Made by a program: the position numbers and the translations under genes
Notes under the pieces: model-generated
Databases searched by the model: none
What the model saw: the letters and a program-made list of their open reading frames with translations, nothing else
What the model was told of the DNA's origin: nothing
Source: Sinorhizobium chiapasense
GTDB lineage: Bacteria; Pseudomonadota; Alphaproteobacteria; Rhizobiales; Rhizobiaceae
Direction of reading: 5' to 3'
Assembly: GCF_036488675.1 (NCBI RefSeq)
Contig: NZ_CP133152.1
Span: 1,364,001 to 1,428,000 of the forward strand
DNA length: 64,000 nucleotides
Shown: in pieces, positions 1 to 8,527 of the stretch
Position numbering within the stretch: the first letter of the stretch is position 1
How the letters are laid out: each line of letters starts with the position of its first letter

Positions 1-937
1 CGCCCGGCCCCCATTCACATTCGAAGGATACCACGGGAAGTCCTGCAGCCATTGCTTCCAGCAAGACAATTCCCCATCCTTCGTAGCGTGAGGACAATAC
101 AAAAACGTCCGCGGTCTCAATCCAAAGCCCCGGATGCGGAGTTACCCCTGGCATCTCCACGCGTCCGCGCAATCCAAGCGTGTCGCGCAGGGCCTCCAGC
201 TTCCGCCTTTCATCGCCCTCCCCCCAAATCACCAACTTCCACTCGGGATAGGTCTTCGAAACTCTTGAAAAAGCCTCCAGCAGGAGGTCGAACCCCTTTT
301 GATGCGTCAAACGCCCCACTGCCGCCAGGATGTTGTTGCCCCGTTTCTTCTGCCATCCGACCGGCAAATCGACTGCGTTGGCAATCACCCATCCTCGACG
401 GCGCACGTTCGCCGGAAAATGGTCAAGAGCACCTTTGGTCATGGTGACCAGGCCGAATGCCCGTGGATACAAAAGACTCTGGAGCCATTTCCACAGCGGC
501 CCAAATGGCTGCAGCGCCGGATTGTTCCGCTCGGAGACGACAACCGGAACCGTCAAGCCGATCGCGGCCAGCAGCGTCAGCACGTTCATTCGCGTCAGAA
601 AGCTCAAGACGAGGTCAGGCTCCGAACGGCGAATGGCCTTGCGCAGCCGCTGCAATCTGCGAAGAACGAGTAGACCCGACCGCAGTTTCGAAGACCTTCG
701 AGGAGGTACTCCCAACTGAACTATCGCGATATCCGGGTCGAGATCGTAGTAGGGTCTGACACCCGGCGCCTCCAGGGTGATAAGAGTGACCCTATGCCCT
801 GCGCGGGCCCAATGGTTTGCTATCAGGCTCACGACGTGCTCGGTACCTCCTGCGCCGAGAGCCGGAACGACGATGACAATGCGGGCACCGGTGATGCTGG
901 CTGCTCCAAATGCGCGGACACTCGCGCCCTCGCTCAT
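1..937 (-). CDS. Glycosyltransferase family 4 (C-terminus cut by window edge)
   Basis: About 312 residues are visible. The frame reads through the window start, so the C-terminus is missing. The N-terminal domain starts after about 18 residues with the glycine-rich GAGGTE motif (residues 28-33). The GT-B C-terminal domain shows the donor-binding stretch EGWGIVLLEAMAAG, which has the E-x7-E spacing of GT4 retaining enzymes. The ATG at 937 is preceded by GAGG/GAGGA. Signature stretches (SFLTRMNVL, SERNN, and a WGPG-like end) recur in the GT4 at 12631, so the two look like paralogues. It probably adds a sugar from a nucleotide donor to the lipid-linked repeat unit at the inner membrane. Donor and acceptor cannot be read from the sequence. 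Confidence 0.85.
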   Translation of the reverse strand, partial: MSEGASVRAFGAASITGARIVIVVPALGAGGTEHVVSLIANHWARAGHRVTLITLEAPGVRPYYDLDPDIAIVQLGVPPRRSSKLRSGLLVLRRLQRLRKAIRRSEPDLVLSFLTRMNVLTLLAAIGLTVPVVVSERNNPALQPFGPLWKWLQSLLYPRAFGLVTMTKGALDHFPANVRRRGWVIANAVDLPVGWQKKRGNNILAAVGRLTHQKGFDLLLEAFSRVSKTYPEWKLVIWGEGDERRKLEALRDTLGLRGRVEMPGVTPHPGLWIETADVFVLSSRYEGWGIVLLEAMAAGLPVVSFECEWGPG

Positions 938-1431
938 TCCTCAACACCTCCCACCCTGACTTCTTGCCAGCAAACTCCGTAACAAGGCAGGTGCCCCCCG
1001 AACTCCACGATACGAGCTGACGGCGTTCGCGAAACGCACCCCCGGTTGTCGCTTCGAGCATTCGCGGGCTTGCCCGGCCAGGTTGCAATCGCCAATTGCG
1101 TTGTTGACAGGATGCATCCTTTTCACTTCATATTCAACTTACAGGCGCCGCCGCAGCAGTCTTAAAACAGCAAGTGAGTGTGGGGCGAGCTTTAACTGGG
1201 ATGGCCCAGAGTGCATTCTATCTCGAATCAACGCCTACATTATTTACGGCTTATTTATTGCAGCACACAATGCAACAGGACGAATTGGACGCTATTCATC
1301 GTATAATTCAATATATGAAGATACACTACGATCAAATGTGGACTTAAGCAATCGAACCGACTGAACGCATCCGCAATTTTTTATGTATACCTGCATCGTT
1401 AAAACATTGCCGAAAGCATGGGAGGGAGAAG
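938..1431. other. Divergent intergenic region, no convincing gene
   Basis: This 494 bp gap separates the minus-strand GT4 from the plus-strand sulfotransferase. The part from about 1230 to 1420 is clearly AT-richer than the flanking genes, as expected for divergent promoters. A 93-codon TTG-started ORF (1083-1364) lies here, but it has no ribosome-binding site or recognisable motif and was not called. Confidence 0.5.
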
Positions 1432-2274
1432 ATGGCTAACCTATTCGGCCGTGTCTGGCGCCTGATGGCTAAGCGAGCGCGGCTCACCGCGTACGCCGCC
1501 CGCGCCGACGCTTTCCTGGTCTCCTACCCAAAGTCCGGCCGCACCTGGTTCCGTTACGTTCTATCGCACTATTTTGCCTCGGTCGCCGATGTCTCCGAGC
1601 CGATAGACCTGCATAACATGTTCTCCATTGTGCCAAATTTCGATCTTGACCCAAAGCGGGGAATCCCCGCCCATCGCTACGCCGACGAGAATGGGCCGGT
1701 ACCCAGGATCTTCGTCAGTCATCTGGACTACCAGGCAAGCCGTTTTCTCAGGCGCCCCGTCATCATAATGGTCAGGGATCCACGTGACGTGATCGTCTCT
1801 GCCTACTTCCATGCAACGCGTCACAAGCACCGCTTCCAGGGCAGCCTTTCGGATTTCATCGTTGATCGCGACCAGGGGATGCCTGCCATGATCCGTTATC
1901 TGAACCGGTGGGCGGGCGGGCTTTCGAACCGGGCGCACTTCATTCTGAGCTATGAAAGCCTATCCGCCGACGCGGAAGAGCAAACGGAAGCCGCCCTCAG
2001 CTTCCTGGGGTGCCACGTCGACCGGAATGCTCTTCACGATGCGGTCCATGCCGGCCGTTTTGATGCCATGCAGAACCGGGAGCGAGCCGAGGGCATCCCA
2101 GCCCACGAGTACAACCGAAACGATGTCGAAAGCCTGCGTATGCGAAAGGGCAAGGTTGGCGGATTTCGCGACTACCTAGACGAGGTACAGATATTGGAGA
2201 TCGAACGGCTGTGCTCAACCAATTTGACCGCCGCCGGCAAGCAGCTCATCGGCCACACCGGATTTCAGGTTTAG
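1432..2274 (+). CDS. PAPS-dependent sulfotransferase (sulfotransferase domain family)
   Basis: A 280-residue cytosolic sulfotransferase. The 5'-phosphosulfate-binding loop YPKSGRTWFR is at residues 32-41. The 3'-phosphate-binding segment VRDPRDVIVS is at 114-123. A C-terminal RKG motif, also used for PAPS binding, starts at 238. The ATG follows a strong GGGAGGGAG site. The family moves a sulfuryl group from PAPS to a hydroxyl or amine. Next to polysaccharide genes, and in the same window as the PAPS-making cysD-cysNC operon, the likely acceptor is a surface glycan or its precursor. The exact acceptor is unknown. It is one of two sulfotransferases here (the other is at 9809). Confidence 0.88.
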   Translation: MANLFGRVWRLMAKRARLTAYAARADAFLVSYPKSGRTWFRYVLSHYFASVADVSEPIDLHNMFSIVPNFDLDPKRGIPAHRYADENGPVPRIFVSHLDYQASRFLRRPVIIMVRDPRDVIVSAYFHATRHKHRFQGSLSDFIVDRDQGMPAMIRYLNRWAGGLSNRAHFILSYESLSADAEEQTEAALSFLGCHVDRNALHDAVHAGRFDAMQNRERAEGIPAHEYNRNDVESLRMRKGKVGGFRDYLDEVQILEIERLCSTNLTAAGKQLIGHTGFQV

Positions 2275-2423
2275 CACGCAACGGGAGGGCGCGCCGGCAA
2301 TGCTCGCAAGCGCCGTGTTTCGAGCCCGCATGGACCAATTCCGTTCCCCACGCGCAATGTACTTGCCCAAAGCGCGTCGCGTTCAAACGGTCCCATGCGA
2401 CGCGGTTCAGGTCTTTGTTTTCA

Positions 2424-2471
2424 TGCATGTCGCTGTCTCAAAAACGCTGCACACGTTTTGAGCGACATGCA
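2424..2471. repeat. Palindromic repeat, GCATGTCG-type hairpin
   Basis: Outer arms TGCATGTCG (2424-2432) and CGACATGCA (2463-2471) pair perfectly. Inner arms CTCAAAA and TTTTGAG pair after a 4-nt bulge (CTGT). The loop region reads ACGCTGCACACG. The element lies between the convergent sulfotransferase and aminotransferase genes, so it may also act as a bidirectional terminator. It looks like a rhizobial REP/RIME-type element but is different from the RIME1-like family at 39582, although both carry an AAAA/CACAC/TTTT core. Confidence 0.6.
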
Positions 2472-2477
2472 CTCGAT

Positions 2478-3632
2478 TCAGTGGCCGGCAAAGATTTCGC
2501 GTAGCACCTGCGCCGCCTTTTCCATGGCGGTCGTGTCGAGAGTAGGATCGACCAGGAACGCCAGGCTCGTTTCTCCGAGTTCCCGGGCGGCCGGCAGCCT
2601 CTCGGCCGGCGCCATGCCGATGTCAGTAAAAGCCCTCTCGAGATAGATCTCCGAACAACTCCCGCTGAAACAGGCGATACCGGCACTATTAATCTTGGCG
2701 ACAATACGGTCCCGGGTCCAACCCGGCTTCAGTAACTCCGGCCGGACGAAAGTGTAGAATCTATACCATGCATGCTGATAGCCCCTTGTCGGCAGCGGTG
2801 TGCGCAACGCTTCGATCTCTTCTGCGGCCCTGGCCAGGACTGCAGCATTGTGCGCTCTGATGCTGCGCCACTGTGAAAGGCGTTGCAATTGCCGCAGTCC
2901 CAGAACAGCCTGAATCGAGGTCATCCGCCAGTTCGTCCCGATCGACTCGTGCAACCAACGGAAGCCCGGTGGGTGCTGCCTGTTGTACACGGCGTCATAG
3001 GACTTTCCGTGGTCTTTGCGGCTCCAGGCCTTTGCCCATAGCTCGTCATCGTTCATCGCCACGAGCCCGCCTTCGCCTCCGGTTGTGATGATCTTGTCCT
3101 GGCAAAAGGAGAATGCCGCGATATCGGCGAAACTGCCGACCGGCCGGCCATTGATTTCAGCGCCATGGGCCTGCGCGCAGTCCTCGATCACCCAAAGACC
3201 ATTCGCGCGGGCGAGCGCCATGATCGCCGGCATGTCGCAAGGCCAGCCAGCCAGATGCACGACGATTATGCCTTTCGTCCTCGGCGTCACCTTGGCCCTT
3301 ATGCTCTCCGCCGTGATGTTCTGGCTGTCGCGATCGACGTCAGCGAAAACGGCAACCCCGCCCGCCATCGGCACCGCGGAGGCGGAGGCGATGAAACTGC
3401 GTGGTGTCACGATGACCTCGTCTCCGGGCTCAATCCCCAGTGAGAAAAGCGCCAGGTCCAACGCAACTGTACCGTTCGCTACCGCGACCACATGCTTGAC
3501 GCCGAGAAAACGCTCATACGCCGATTCGAAATTGCGCACGTGTGGCCCAGTCCACGCGTTCACCTCCCCCGACCTCAGAACGGAGATGACGTCCTCGATC
3601 TGCTCCTCATCGTAAACCGGCCACCGTCCCAT
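2478..3632 (-). CDS. DegT/DnrJ/EryC1/StrS-family PLP-dependent sugar aminotransferase
   Basis: 384 residues from the ATG at 3632. The longer TTG-started frame (to 3743) adds 37 low-complexity residues. ATG 3632 follows a purine-rich stretch and starts the protein at the usual family position (MGRWPVYDEEQIEDVI). The PLP-contacting acid is in EDCAQAHG (D151). The Schiff-base lysine is K180, in CQDKIITTGGEGG. It is therefore a true aminotransferase, unlike the His variant at 17844. These enzymes aminate 4-keto or 3-keto nucleotide sugars in the cytosol. It is the last gene of a minus-strand run (export protein, sugar transferase, PIG-L, aminotransferase), which suggests the polymer carries an amino sugar. 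Confidence 0.88.
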   Translation of the reverse strand: MGRWPVYDEEQIEDVISVLRSGEVNAWTGPHVRNFESAYERFLGVKHVVAVANGTVALDLALFSLGIEPGDEVIVTPRSFIASASAVPMAGGVAVFADVDRDSQNITAESIRAKVTPRTKGIIVVHLAGWPCDMPAIMALARANGLWVIEDCAQAHGAEINGRPVGSFADIAAFSFCQDKIITTGGEGGLVAMNDDELWAKAWSRKDHGKSYDAVYNRQHPPGFRWLHESIGTNWRMTSIQAVLGLRQLQRLSQWRSIRAHNAAVLARAAEEIEALRTPLPTRGYQHAWYRFYTFVRPELLKPGWTRDRIVAKINSAGIACFSGSCSEIYLERAFTDIGMAPAERLPAARELGETSLAFLVDPTLDTTAMEKAAQVLREIFAGH

Positions 3633-3760
3633 ATGCGTCTCCGTCTCCACTTCGCAAATTTCTCGTCTCCGGCCAGCGCCGGACGCATCGAACCCGAGAT
3701 GGGCGCCGTTCTCGTCGGCCGCCCTGAAAACAGCGCCCTGCAAACGCCTTCCAGGCGTCG

Positions 3761-4450
3761 TCAGACGATCTGACGAACCAGGACGAATGCTTCCGCTGCC
3801 TGCTGCATCACCGTCGCACCGCGCAAGCTGGCCAGCGCGCTAATCGTGGCGATCGAGCGCTCATGGGGCGGTTCACGCAGTTGCGAGGCGAACATCCGCA
3901 TTGCCGTCAGCTTCGTCTCGAGATGCTTGCTGATGTCGACAAAGACATTCGGCACGAATGCAGGTGACAAATAGGGTGCATTCCAATTGGTTTCCGACAA
4001 GGTCTCATAGGCGAGAATGAGCTTCGGGAAGTCCGCCTGGTGCGGCCGGCAGGCAACGAGCGCCGACGTAAAGGTCAGCTGATGATCCATGTGCATGTCG
4101 CCGACGAATGGCAGGACCACCGTTTGCGGCGACAGCCGACGAACGAGCTCGAAGAGCGCGCCATTGACGGTCGCGTGCGACGTCTCCGCAAGCCGCGCGG
4201 CCGGCAGTCTCAGCCAGAACGTTTCCTTGACGCGCAGTATACGATGCGCCTCCGCAGCCTCGGCTTGCGTCTTTGCCACGTCTGCAGGATGGAAGGTCGG
4301 CGGTTTTCCCTCCGTCACAACTGCGACGAAAACCTCCTCTCCCTCGGACGCAAGCCTCGCAATCGTCCCGCCCACCCCCAGCACTTCGTCATCAGGATGC
4401 GGAGCGACGACCAAAGTCCGCCCGAAGGAAAGGGTGCCCGCGCGACGCAT
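3761..4450 (-). CDS. PIG-L/LmbE-family deacetylase
   Basis: 229 residues. The zinc-binding PHPDDE motif is at 17-22 and the second metal motif HMDH at 120-123, both diagnostic of PIG-L deacetylases. These enzymes remove N-acetyl groups from N-acetylglucosamine-type sugars. The start follows a clear GGAGG, 4 nt before the ATG. It sits between the sugar transferase and the aminotransferase. The window also holds an N-formyltransferase (23532), so a deacetylate-then-formylate route to an N-formyl amino sugar is a reasonable inference. No signal peptide is evident, so it should act in the cytosol. Confidence 0.85.
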   Translation of the reverse strand: MRRAGTLSFGRTLVVAPHPDDEVLGVGGTIARLASEGEEVFVAVVTEGKPPTFHPADVAKTQAEAAEAHRILRVKETFWLRLPAARLAETSHATVNGALFELVRRLSPQTVVLPFVGDMHMDHQLTFTSALVACRPHQADFPKLILAYETLSETNWNAPYLSPAFVPNVFVDISKHLETKLTAMRMFASQLREPPHERSIATISALASLRGATVMQQAAEAFVLVRQIV

Positions 4451-4599
4451 GAAACCTCCTAAAATATTTGGTGGCGTTCGCCCATTTTGCAGACTGGACC
4501 GCCCCGCGAATAAAAATACAAAAAAGTCGCCAGCTGTCGTCAGCTTGAATTCCGTCCTCTTCGCCGCCTCCCGCAGACTGGCTTTCGATCAGACCCTGC

Positions 4600-5286
4600 C
4601 TAGCGCCTCCCCCTTGATCGCTGCGCGCCGGCATGACTTGAAAGGAATTCCTCAGCCATCTTCAGATGTCTCGCGTTGATCCGTTCGCCAACAACGAGCG
4701 TCCTCAACGTCAGCAGCAAGATTCTCGCATCGAGCCAGAGACTGGCATGGGCGACGTACCAAAGGTCGAAGGCGATCTTCTGGTTATCGGAGAGCCGCGT
4801 GTTACCGTTCACCTGCGCCCAACCGGTCAAGCCGGGCGCGACCAGGCAACGCATCCGGCCAAGTTCACCGAAGGCTGCAACCGTCGCGAGGGGCAGAGGA
4901 CGCGGCCCCACCATCGACATGTCACCGCTAAGCACGGAAAGAAGCTGCGGCAACTCATCGAAGCGCAGCCGCCTCAGCATCGCGGTCGCCGCCGTCTGCC
5001 GCAATTCGTCCGGCAACAAGGTACCGTCCAACGAACGCGCATCGGTCATCGTGCGAAACTTGGCTATGGTGAACACGCGCATGCCCATGCCCGCGCGCGC
5101 CTGCCTGAAGAACAGCGGCGAGCCGACGCTCAGCCACACGACGAGGGCTGTCAGTGCCATCAGGGGCACGCATACGACAAGGATAAATCCGGCGAGCAGG
5201 CACTCGAGGACGCGTTTGAAACGATGGCCCCCCGTGGACGTGGCTAGGGCAAGGCCGGACACGGCATGCTCGCGATTGAACTTCAA
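4600..5286 (-). CDS. Initiating sugar-phosphate transferase (bacterial sugar transferase, ExoY/PglC type)
   Basis: 228 residues with one hydrophobic membrane segment at about 26-50 followed by the catalytic domain. Family motifs are KFRTM (76-80), RFDELPQL (108-115), SMVGPRP (124-130) and PGLTGWAQVNG (151-161). The short form without the multi-TM N-terminus matches monotopic phosphoglycosyl transferases. It moves a sugar phosphate from a UDP-sugar to undecaprenyl phosphate, the first committed step of repeat-unit assembly. It follows the ExoF-like gene at 5356-6609 in the same direction, like the exoF-exoY pairing of succinoglycan clusters. The sugar added cannot be told. Confidence 0.9.
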   Translation of the reverse strand: MKFNREHAVSGLALATSTGGHRFKRVLECLLAGFILVVCVPLMALTALVVWLSVGSPLFFRQARAGMGMRVFTIAKFRTMTDARSLDGTLLPDELRQTAATAMLRRLRFDELPQLLSVLSGDMSMVGPRPLPLATVAAFGELGRMRCLVAPGLTGWAQVNGNTRLSDNQKIAFDLWYVAHASLWLDARILLLTLRTLVVGERINARHLKMAEEFLSSHAGAQRSRGRR

Positions 5287-5355
5287 CTCAATGCCCCTTC
5301 GTCGGTGCCTGCAGGTCGCCGAGCGCTTTGTAGATTAGAATATGACTGAAATGTC

Positions 5356-6609
5356 TTACATTCCGGCGATACTCACCACGACCACATCGCCTGGCAGCAA
5401 CTCAGTCAACGTGGACGCTTGTAGGCTGGTCGGCTTGGCACCGACCGGGTTTCGACGGATCTCATACGTGTATGAAACTTGGTTTTTCTTCGATTCGTCT
5501 GCCGCAACGGCAGCCATGAGCAGCATTTGCTCCTCAGCGGTTTGCTTTGTTGCAATCAGTTTCTTGATGGCTATTTCGCGCTCTTGAAGCTGAGTCAGAA
5601 TTTCCTTCTCGCGGTCGGCCTCGAGTTTTACAAGCTGCAGCTTCAACTCGCTCAGTTCCTGACGCGAGCGCGCAAGCGTGGCAAATATCTGGAGGAGCTG
5701 CGCCTTCTCGGCCGACGCATTGTTCTTCGCGCGAGAAAGCTCGCTCTCAGTGTTCAGCTCCCGCTTGCGAAGGACACCGATACGCGCCAAGTCTTCCTCG
5801 GTGTTCTTGAGAACTTCGTTTTGCTGCACAACGAGCTCGTCCAAAATCTTAATCCCGCCCTCCGCCTGCGCGATGCTTTCCGAAAGGATTTGCGTCTGGG
5901 ACTTGTTGGCGGCGAGGTCCGCCTTGAGGATTTTCTCCTCGACCTCGATGACTCCACTTAGCGGGACATCCTTTACATAGTCACTCGCAACCGGGGGCAC
6001 ATCATTGAGGTCGATCTTGCCGCTGGCCTTTAGCTGTGCGGCCAACCTTGCGGCATAGACGGCCTCGTGGATTATTTCCGAAACGGCACCTTCGATCTCT
6101 CCACGCAGGCGCGCGCGAGCGATCAGCCGGTCGGAGGCATTCGCTGCCACCACCTGCGGGCCACCAGCCAAGCCAATGGCTTGCTCGACCGTCAGACCGC
6201 TATAGAACGGAAACGAACCCGGATTCCTCACCTCCCCTAGAACAAAAATCGGCCGGAACGTCGAAATATTGAGAGACAGCTTGGGGTCGACCAAGATTTC
6301 GCGGCTGCGATATTCATTGCGGAGCTTTTCAAGTGCTTCCGCTATCGTGAGCCCGACGACCCTCACCGCTCCAATCAGCGGGAACTGGGCCTCGCCGTCA
6401 CCGGCAACAGTCGCCTTGACCGGGAGCTCGGCATCGTCGAGGAAGTCAAAGGTCAGCTCATCGCCTGTGGAGAGTCTGTATTCAGCCGCAGAAGCGGTGG
6501 ACTGAACGCCCATCACGGTTGCAACCGCCAGTAGCGCGATCAAAACCAGGCACGTTTTCCATGCACATAGGGGCGAGCTAATTCTGGTTGCGGTCGGTGA
6601 GGTCCCCAT
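5356..6609 (-). CDS. Polysaccharide biosynthesis/export protein (Wza/ExoF type)
   Basis: 417 residues from the ATG at 6609, which has GGAG 9 nt upstream. A longer frame to 6663 adds 18 residues without a ribosome-binding site. A hydrophobic N-terminal stretch ending in an Ala-rich site suggests export across the inner membrane. It is followed by a poly-export domain (YRLSTGDELTFDF) and an SLBB-like segment (FVLGEVRNPGSFPFYSG). The middle is a long Glu/Lys/Gln-rich coiled coil, as in ExoF of S. meliloti, which has similar length. Its role is periplasmic/outer-membrane export of the polymer. It is the first gene of a four-gene minus-strand run that makes and modifies the first sugars. Confidence 0.9.
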   Translation of the reverse strand: MGTSPTATRISSPLCAWKTCLVLIALLAVATVMGVQSTASAAEYRLSTGDELTFDFLDDAELPVKATVAGDGEAQFPLIGAVRVVGLTIAEALEKLRNEYRSREILVDPKLSLNISTFRPIFVLGEVRNPGSFPFYSGLTVEQAIGLAGGPQVVAANASDRLIARARLRGEIEGAVSEIIHEAVYAARLAAQLKASGKIDLNDVPPVASDYVKDVPLSGVIEVEEKILKADLAANKSQTQILSESIAQAEGGIKILDELVVQQNEVLKNTEEDLARIGVLRKRELNTESELSRAKNNASAEKAQLLQIFATLARSRQELSELKLQLVKLEADREKEILTQLQEREIAIKKLIATKQTAEEQMLLMAAVAADESKKNQVSYTYEIRRNPVGAKPTSLQASTLTELLPGDVVVVSIAGM

Positions 6610-6927
6610 CTCAACAGCACTCCAAAAAAGTAATAAAGAAAACGCTACCAAATATATATTCACGACTATATTCTTCGAGACACTGGTACGTCAAAGGAAA
6701 TTAACTGCTGTGGCGTCGGGGGCTGCGAGTGACGACGATCGACAAGACGACCTTGCGCAAGGCTCGTTCTCGAAAAGCGCCTTCGGGCGCGGCGGCAGAG
6801 GCCACATTTCTCCGCGACCTGCGGCGACACTCCTGTAACCAACTTGATCCCTTCGCCAGTGCGCCGCAGCCGCAGGGGGCGTCTTTTCTGTAAGTATGGC
6901 CGCCCTTTTGCGAGCTAGGAGGTTCCT
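6610..6927. other. Divergent promoter region, 318 bp
   Basis: This gap lies between the minus-strand ExoF-like gene and the plus-strand flippase. The first ~70 bp are AT-rich (AATATATATT near 6651). No coding potential, repeat or recognised operator was seen. Confidence 0.4.
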
Positions 6928-8265
6928 TTGGCGATCGGGGAAATGCTAGCCAAGAAAATCCGCGGACTGCGAGAGGTCCTGGCGCGGGACAAGGGCCTGA
7001 AAGAGCGCCTGGCGAATATTGGGCATTTGCTAACAGGGAACGTCCTCACTTCGCTCATAGGCCTCGTGGGATTTGCCTTGACGGCCCGGGCGCTCGGTCC
7101 AACTGCCTATGGCGTTCTTGCTCTCTGCTTTACGTATACCAGCGCCATCGAGCGGCTGGTGAACTTCCAGTCATGGCAGCCGCTGATCAAATATGGCGCG
7201 GAAGCGGAAAATGCGGAACGACTGACTTCGCTCTTGAAATTCGGCCTGATGCTCGACATTTCCGCAGCGGCCACCGGATGGCTGATAGCCGTGACGCTCG
7301 TGTGGGCGGCCGCGCCGTGGTTCGGGATCTCGGAGGAACTTTCCGGCCTTGTAATCCTGTATTGTTCAGTCCTGCCCTTCCAGATCACCGGCATGCCGAC
7401 GGCAGTTCTGCGCCTGTTCGGAAAGTTCAGATCCATTGCCTTTCGCCAAGTCGCCACGAGCCTCCTAAGGGTCATGCTTTGCGCGATTGGCGTTGCCCTC
7501 GGTGGGGGCCTGTTCGAGTTCGTATTGATCTGGATGGTAACTCAGATCATCGGCGCGCTGAGCATCGTTAGCCTTGCGCTGGCCGAGTTGCACAGACGCG
7601 GCATGCTAGGCGGTATGCTCACCGCTTCCCTTCGAGGAATCACATCCCAGTTCCCGGGCCTGTGGAAATTCGCGATCTCCACGAACCTGTCGTTGACGCT
7701 CCGTTCGAGCGCCAATCAGTTCGACACCCTTCTCGTCGGATATCTGGCCGACCCAGCGGCCGCCGGCCTGTATCATATCGCCAAACGCATCGGGCGGCTT
7801 GCGCAGCAAGTCGGCGATCAGGTTCAGGCGGTACTTTATCCGGACCTGACCCGAGCCTGGGCTTCACAGGCATTTTCCGAGTTCCATCGCATCGTCGCGC
7901 AAACGCGAGGACTTCTGCTCTGCTTGGGAATAGTGCTCGTCGGCGGGGTGTACCTCACAATCGGCACGATCCTGGAGTTGGCCGTCGGCTCGGAATTCGT
8001 GGCGGCAGCTCCCTTGGTTCTCGTTCAATCCATTGCCGTCACTCTGATATTGTACGGAACCGTCATGCGTTTGGCGCTTCTGGCGATGGGGCGGGAAGAC
8101 CAGATATTGCGGGGTGTGCTCATCGCAACCCTGGCGTTTCACGCCACAGCGCTGCTCCTGATCCCGCGGATCGGCGCCATGGGCGCCAACATCGCCCATA
8201 TCGTTATGGCCTTGATCTGGCTGTCGGTAATGACTGTCGCCTATCGTCGGACCCCGGCGAACTGA
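6928..8265 (+). CDS. Oligosaccharide flippase / polysaccharide transporter (Wzx-like)
   Basis: 445 residues, starting at a TTG with a perfect AGGAGG 5 nt upstream; the spacing decides this start over later ATGs. About 12-14 hydrophobic segments run through the protein. The first has GNVLTSLIGLVGFALTARAL, typical of Wzx/RfbX. It would flip undecaprenyl-linked repeat units to the periplasmic face for Wzy-dependent polymerisation. It is the first gene of a plus-strand run with a GT4 and a sulfotransferase, divergent from the export gene. Confidence 0.85.
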   Translation: MAIGEMLAKKIRGLREVLARDKGLKERLANIGHLLTGNVLTSLIGLVGFALTARALGPTAYGVLALCFTYTSAIERLVNFQSWQPLIKYGAEAENAERLTSLLKFGLMLDISAAATGWLIAVTLVWAAAPWFGISEELSGLVILYCSVLPFQITGMPTAVLRLFGKFRSIAFRQVATSLLRVMLCAIGVALGGGLFEFVLIWMVTQIIGALSIVSLALAELHRRGMLGGMLTASLRGITSQFPGLWKFAISTNLSLTLRSSANQFDTLLVGYLADPAAAGLYHIAKRIGRLAQQVGDQVQAVLYPDLTRAWASQAFSEFHRIVAQTRGLLLCLGIVLVGGVYLTIGTILELAVGSEFVAAAPLVLVQSIAVTLILYGTVMRLALLAMGREDQILRGVLIATLAFHATALLLIPRIGAMGANIAHIVMALIWLSVMTVAYRRTPAN

Positions 8266-8527
8266 GATCTGCCACGAGCCGAGTCCAACCGTCCGCAACG
8301 TTGCCAGGAGGTCTCGCCCGGCGGTCGTCCGTTCGCCGCAGTTTTTGCGCTCGGGGAAAGCGCGAGATCGGCCGTCCTGTGAACTCCCGTCTGCTTGTTC
8401 AATGTGCCCGCGTTTGCTACGATGAATGACATATTCATTCTATTTTGCGCCCGGTCTGCACCCAACAATATCACGCCAGAAGAGTAAGCACTTTTATTTA
8501 ATAACATTAAGAAAAAAGGAGTTATTG

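Noticed and set aside
1083..1364. 93-codon ORF between the GT4 and the sulfotransferase
   Set aside because: TTG start, no ribosome-binding site, no motif, and it runs into an AT-rich promoter-like region.
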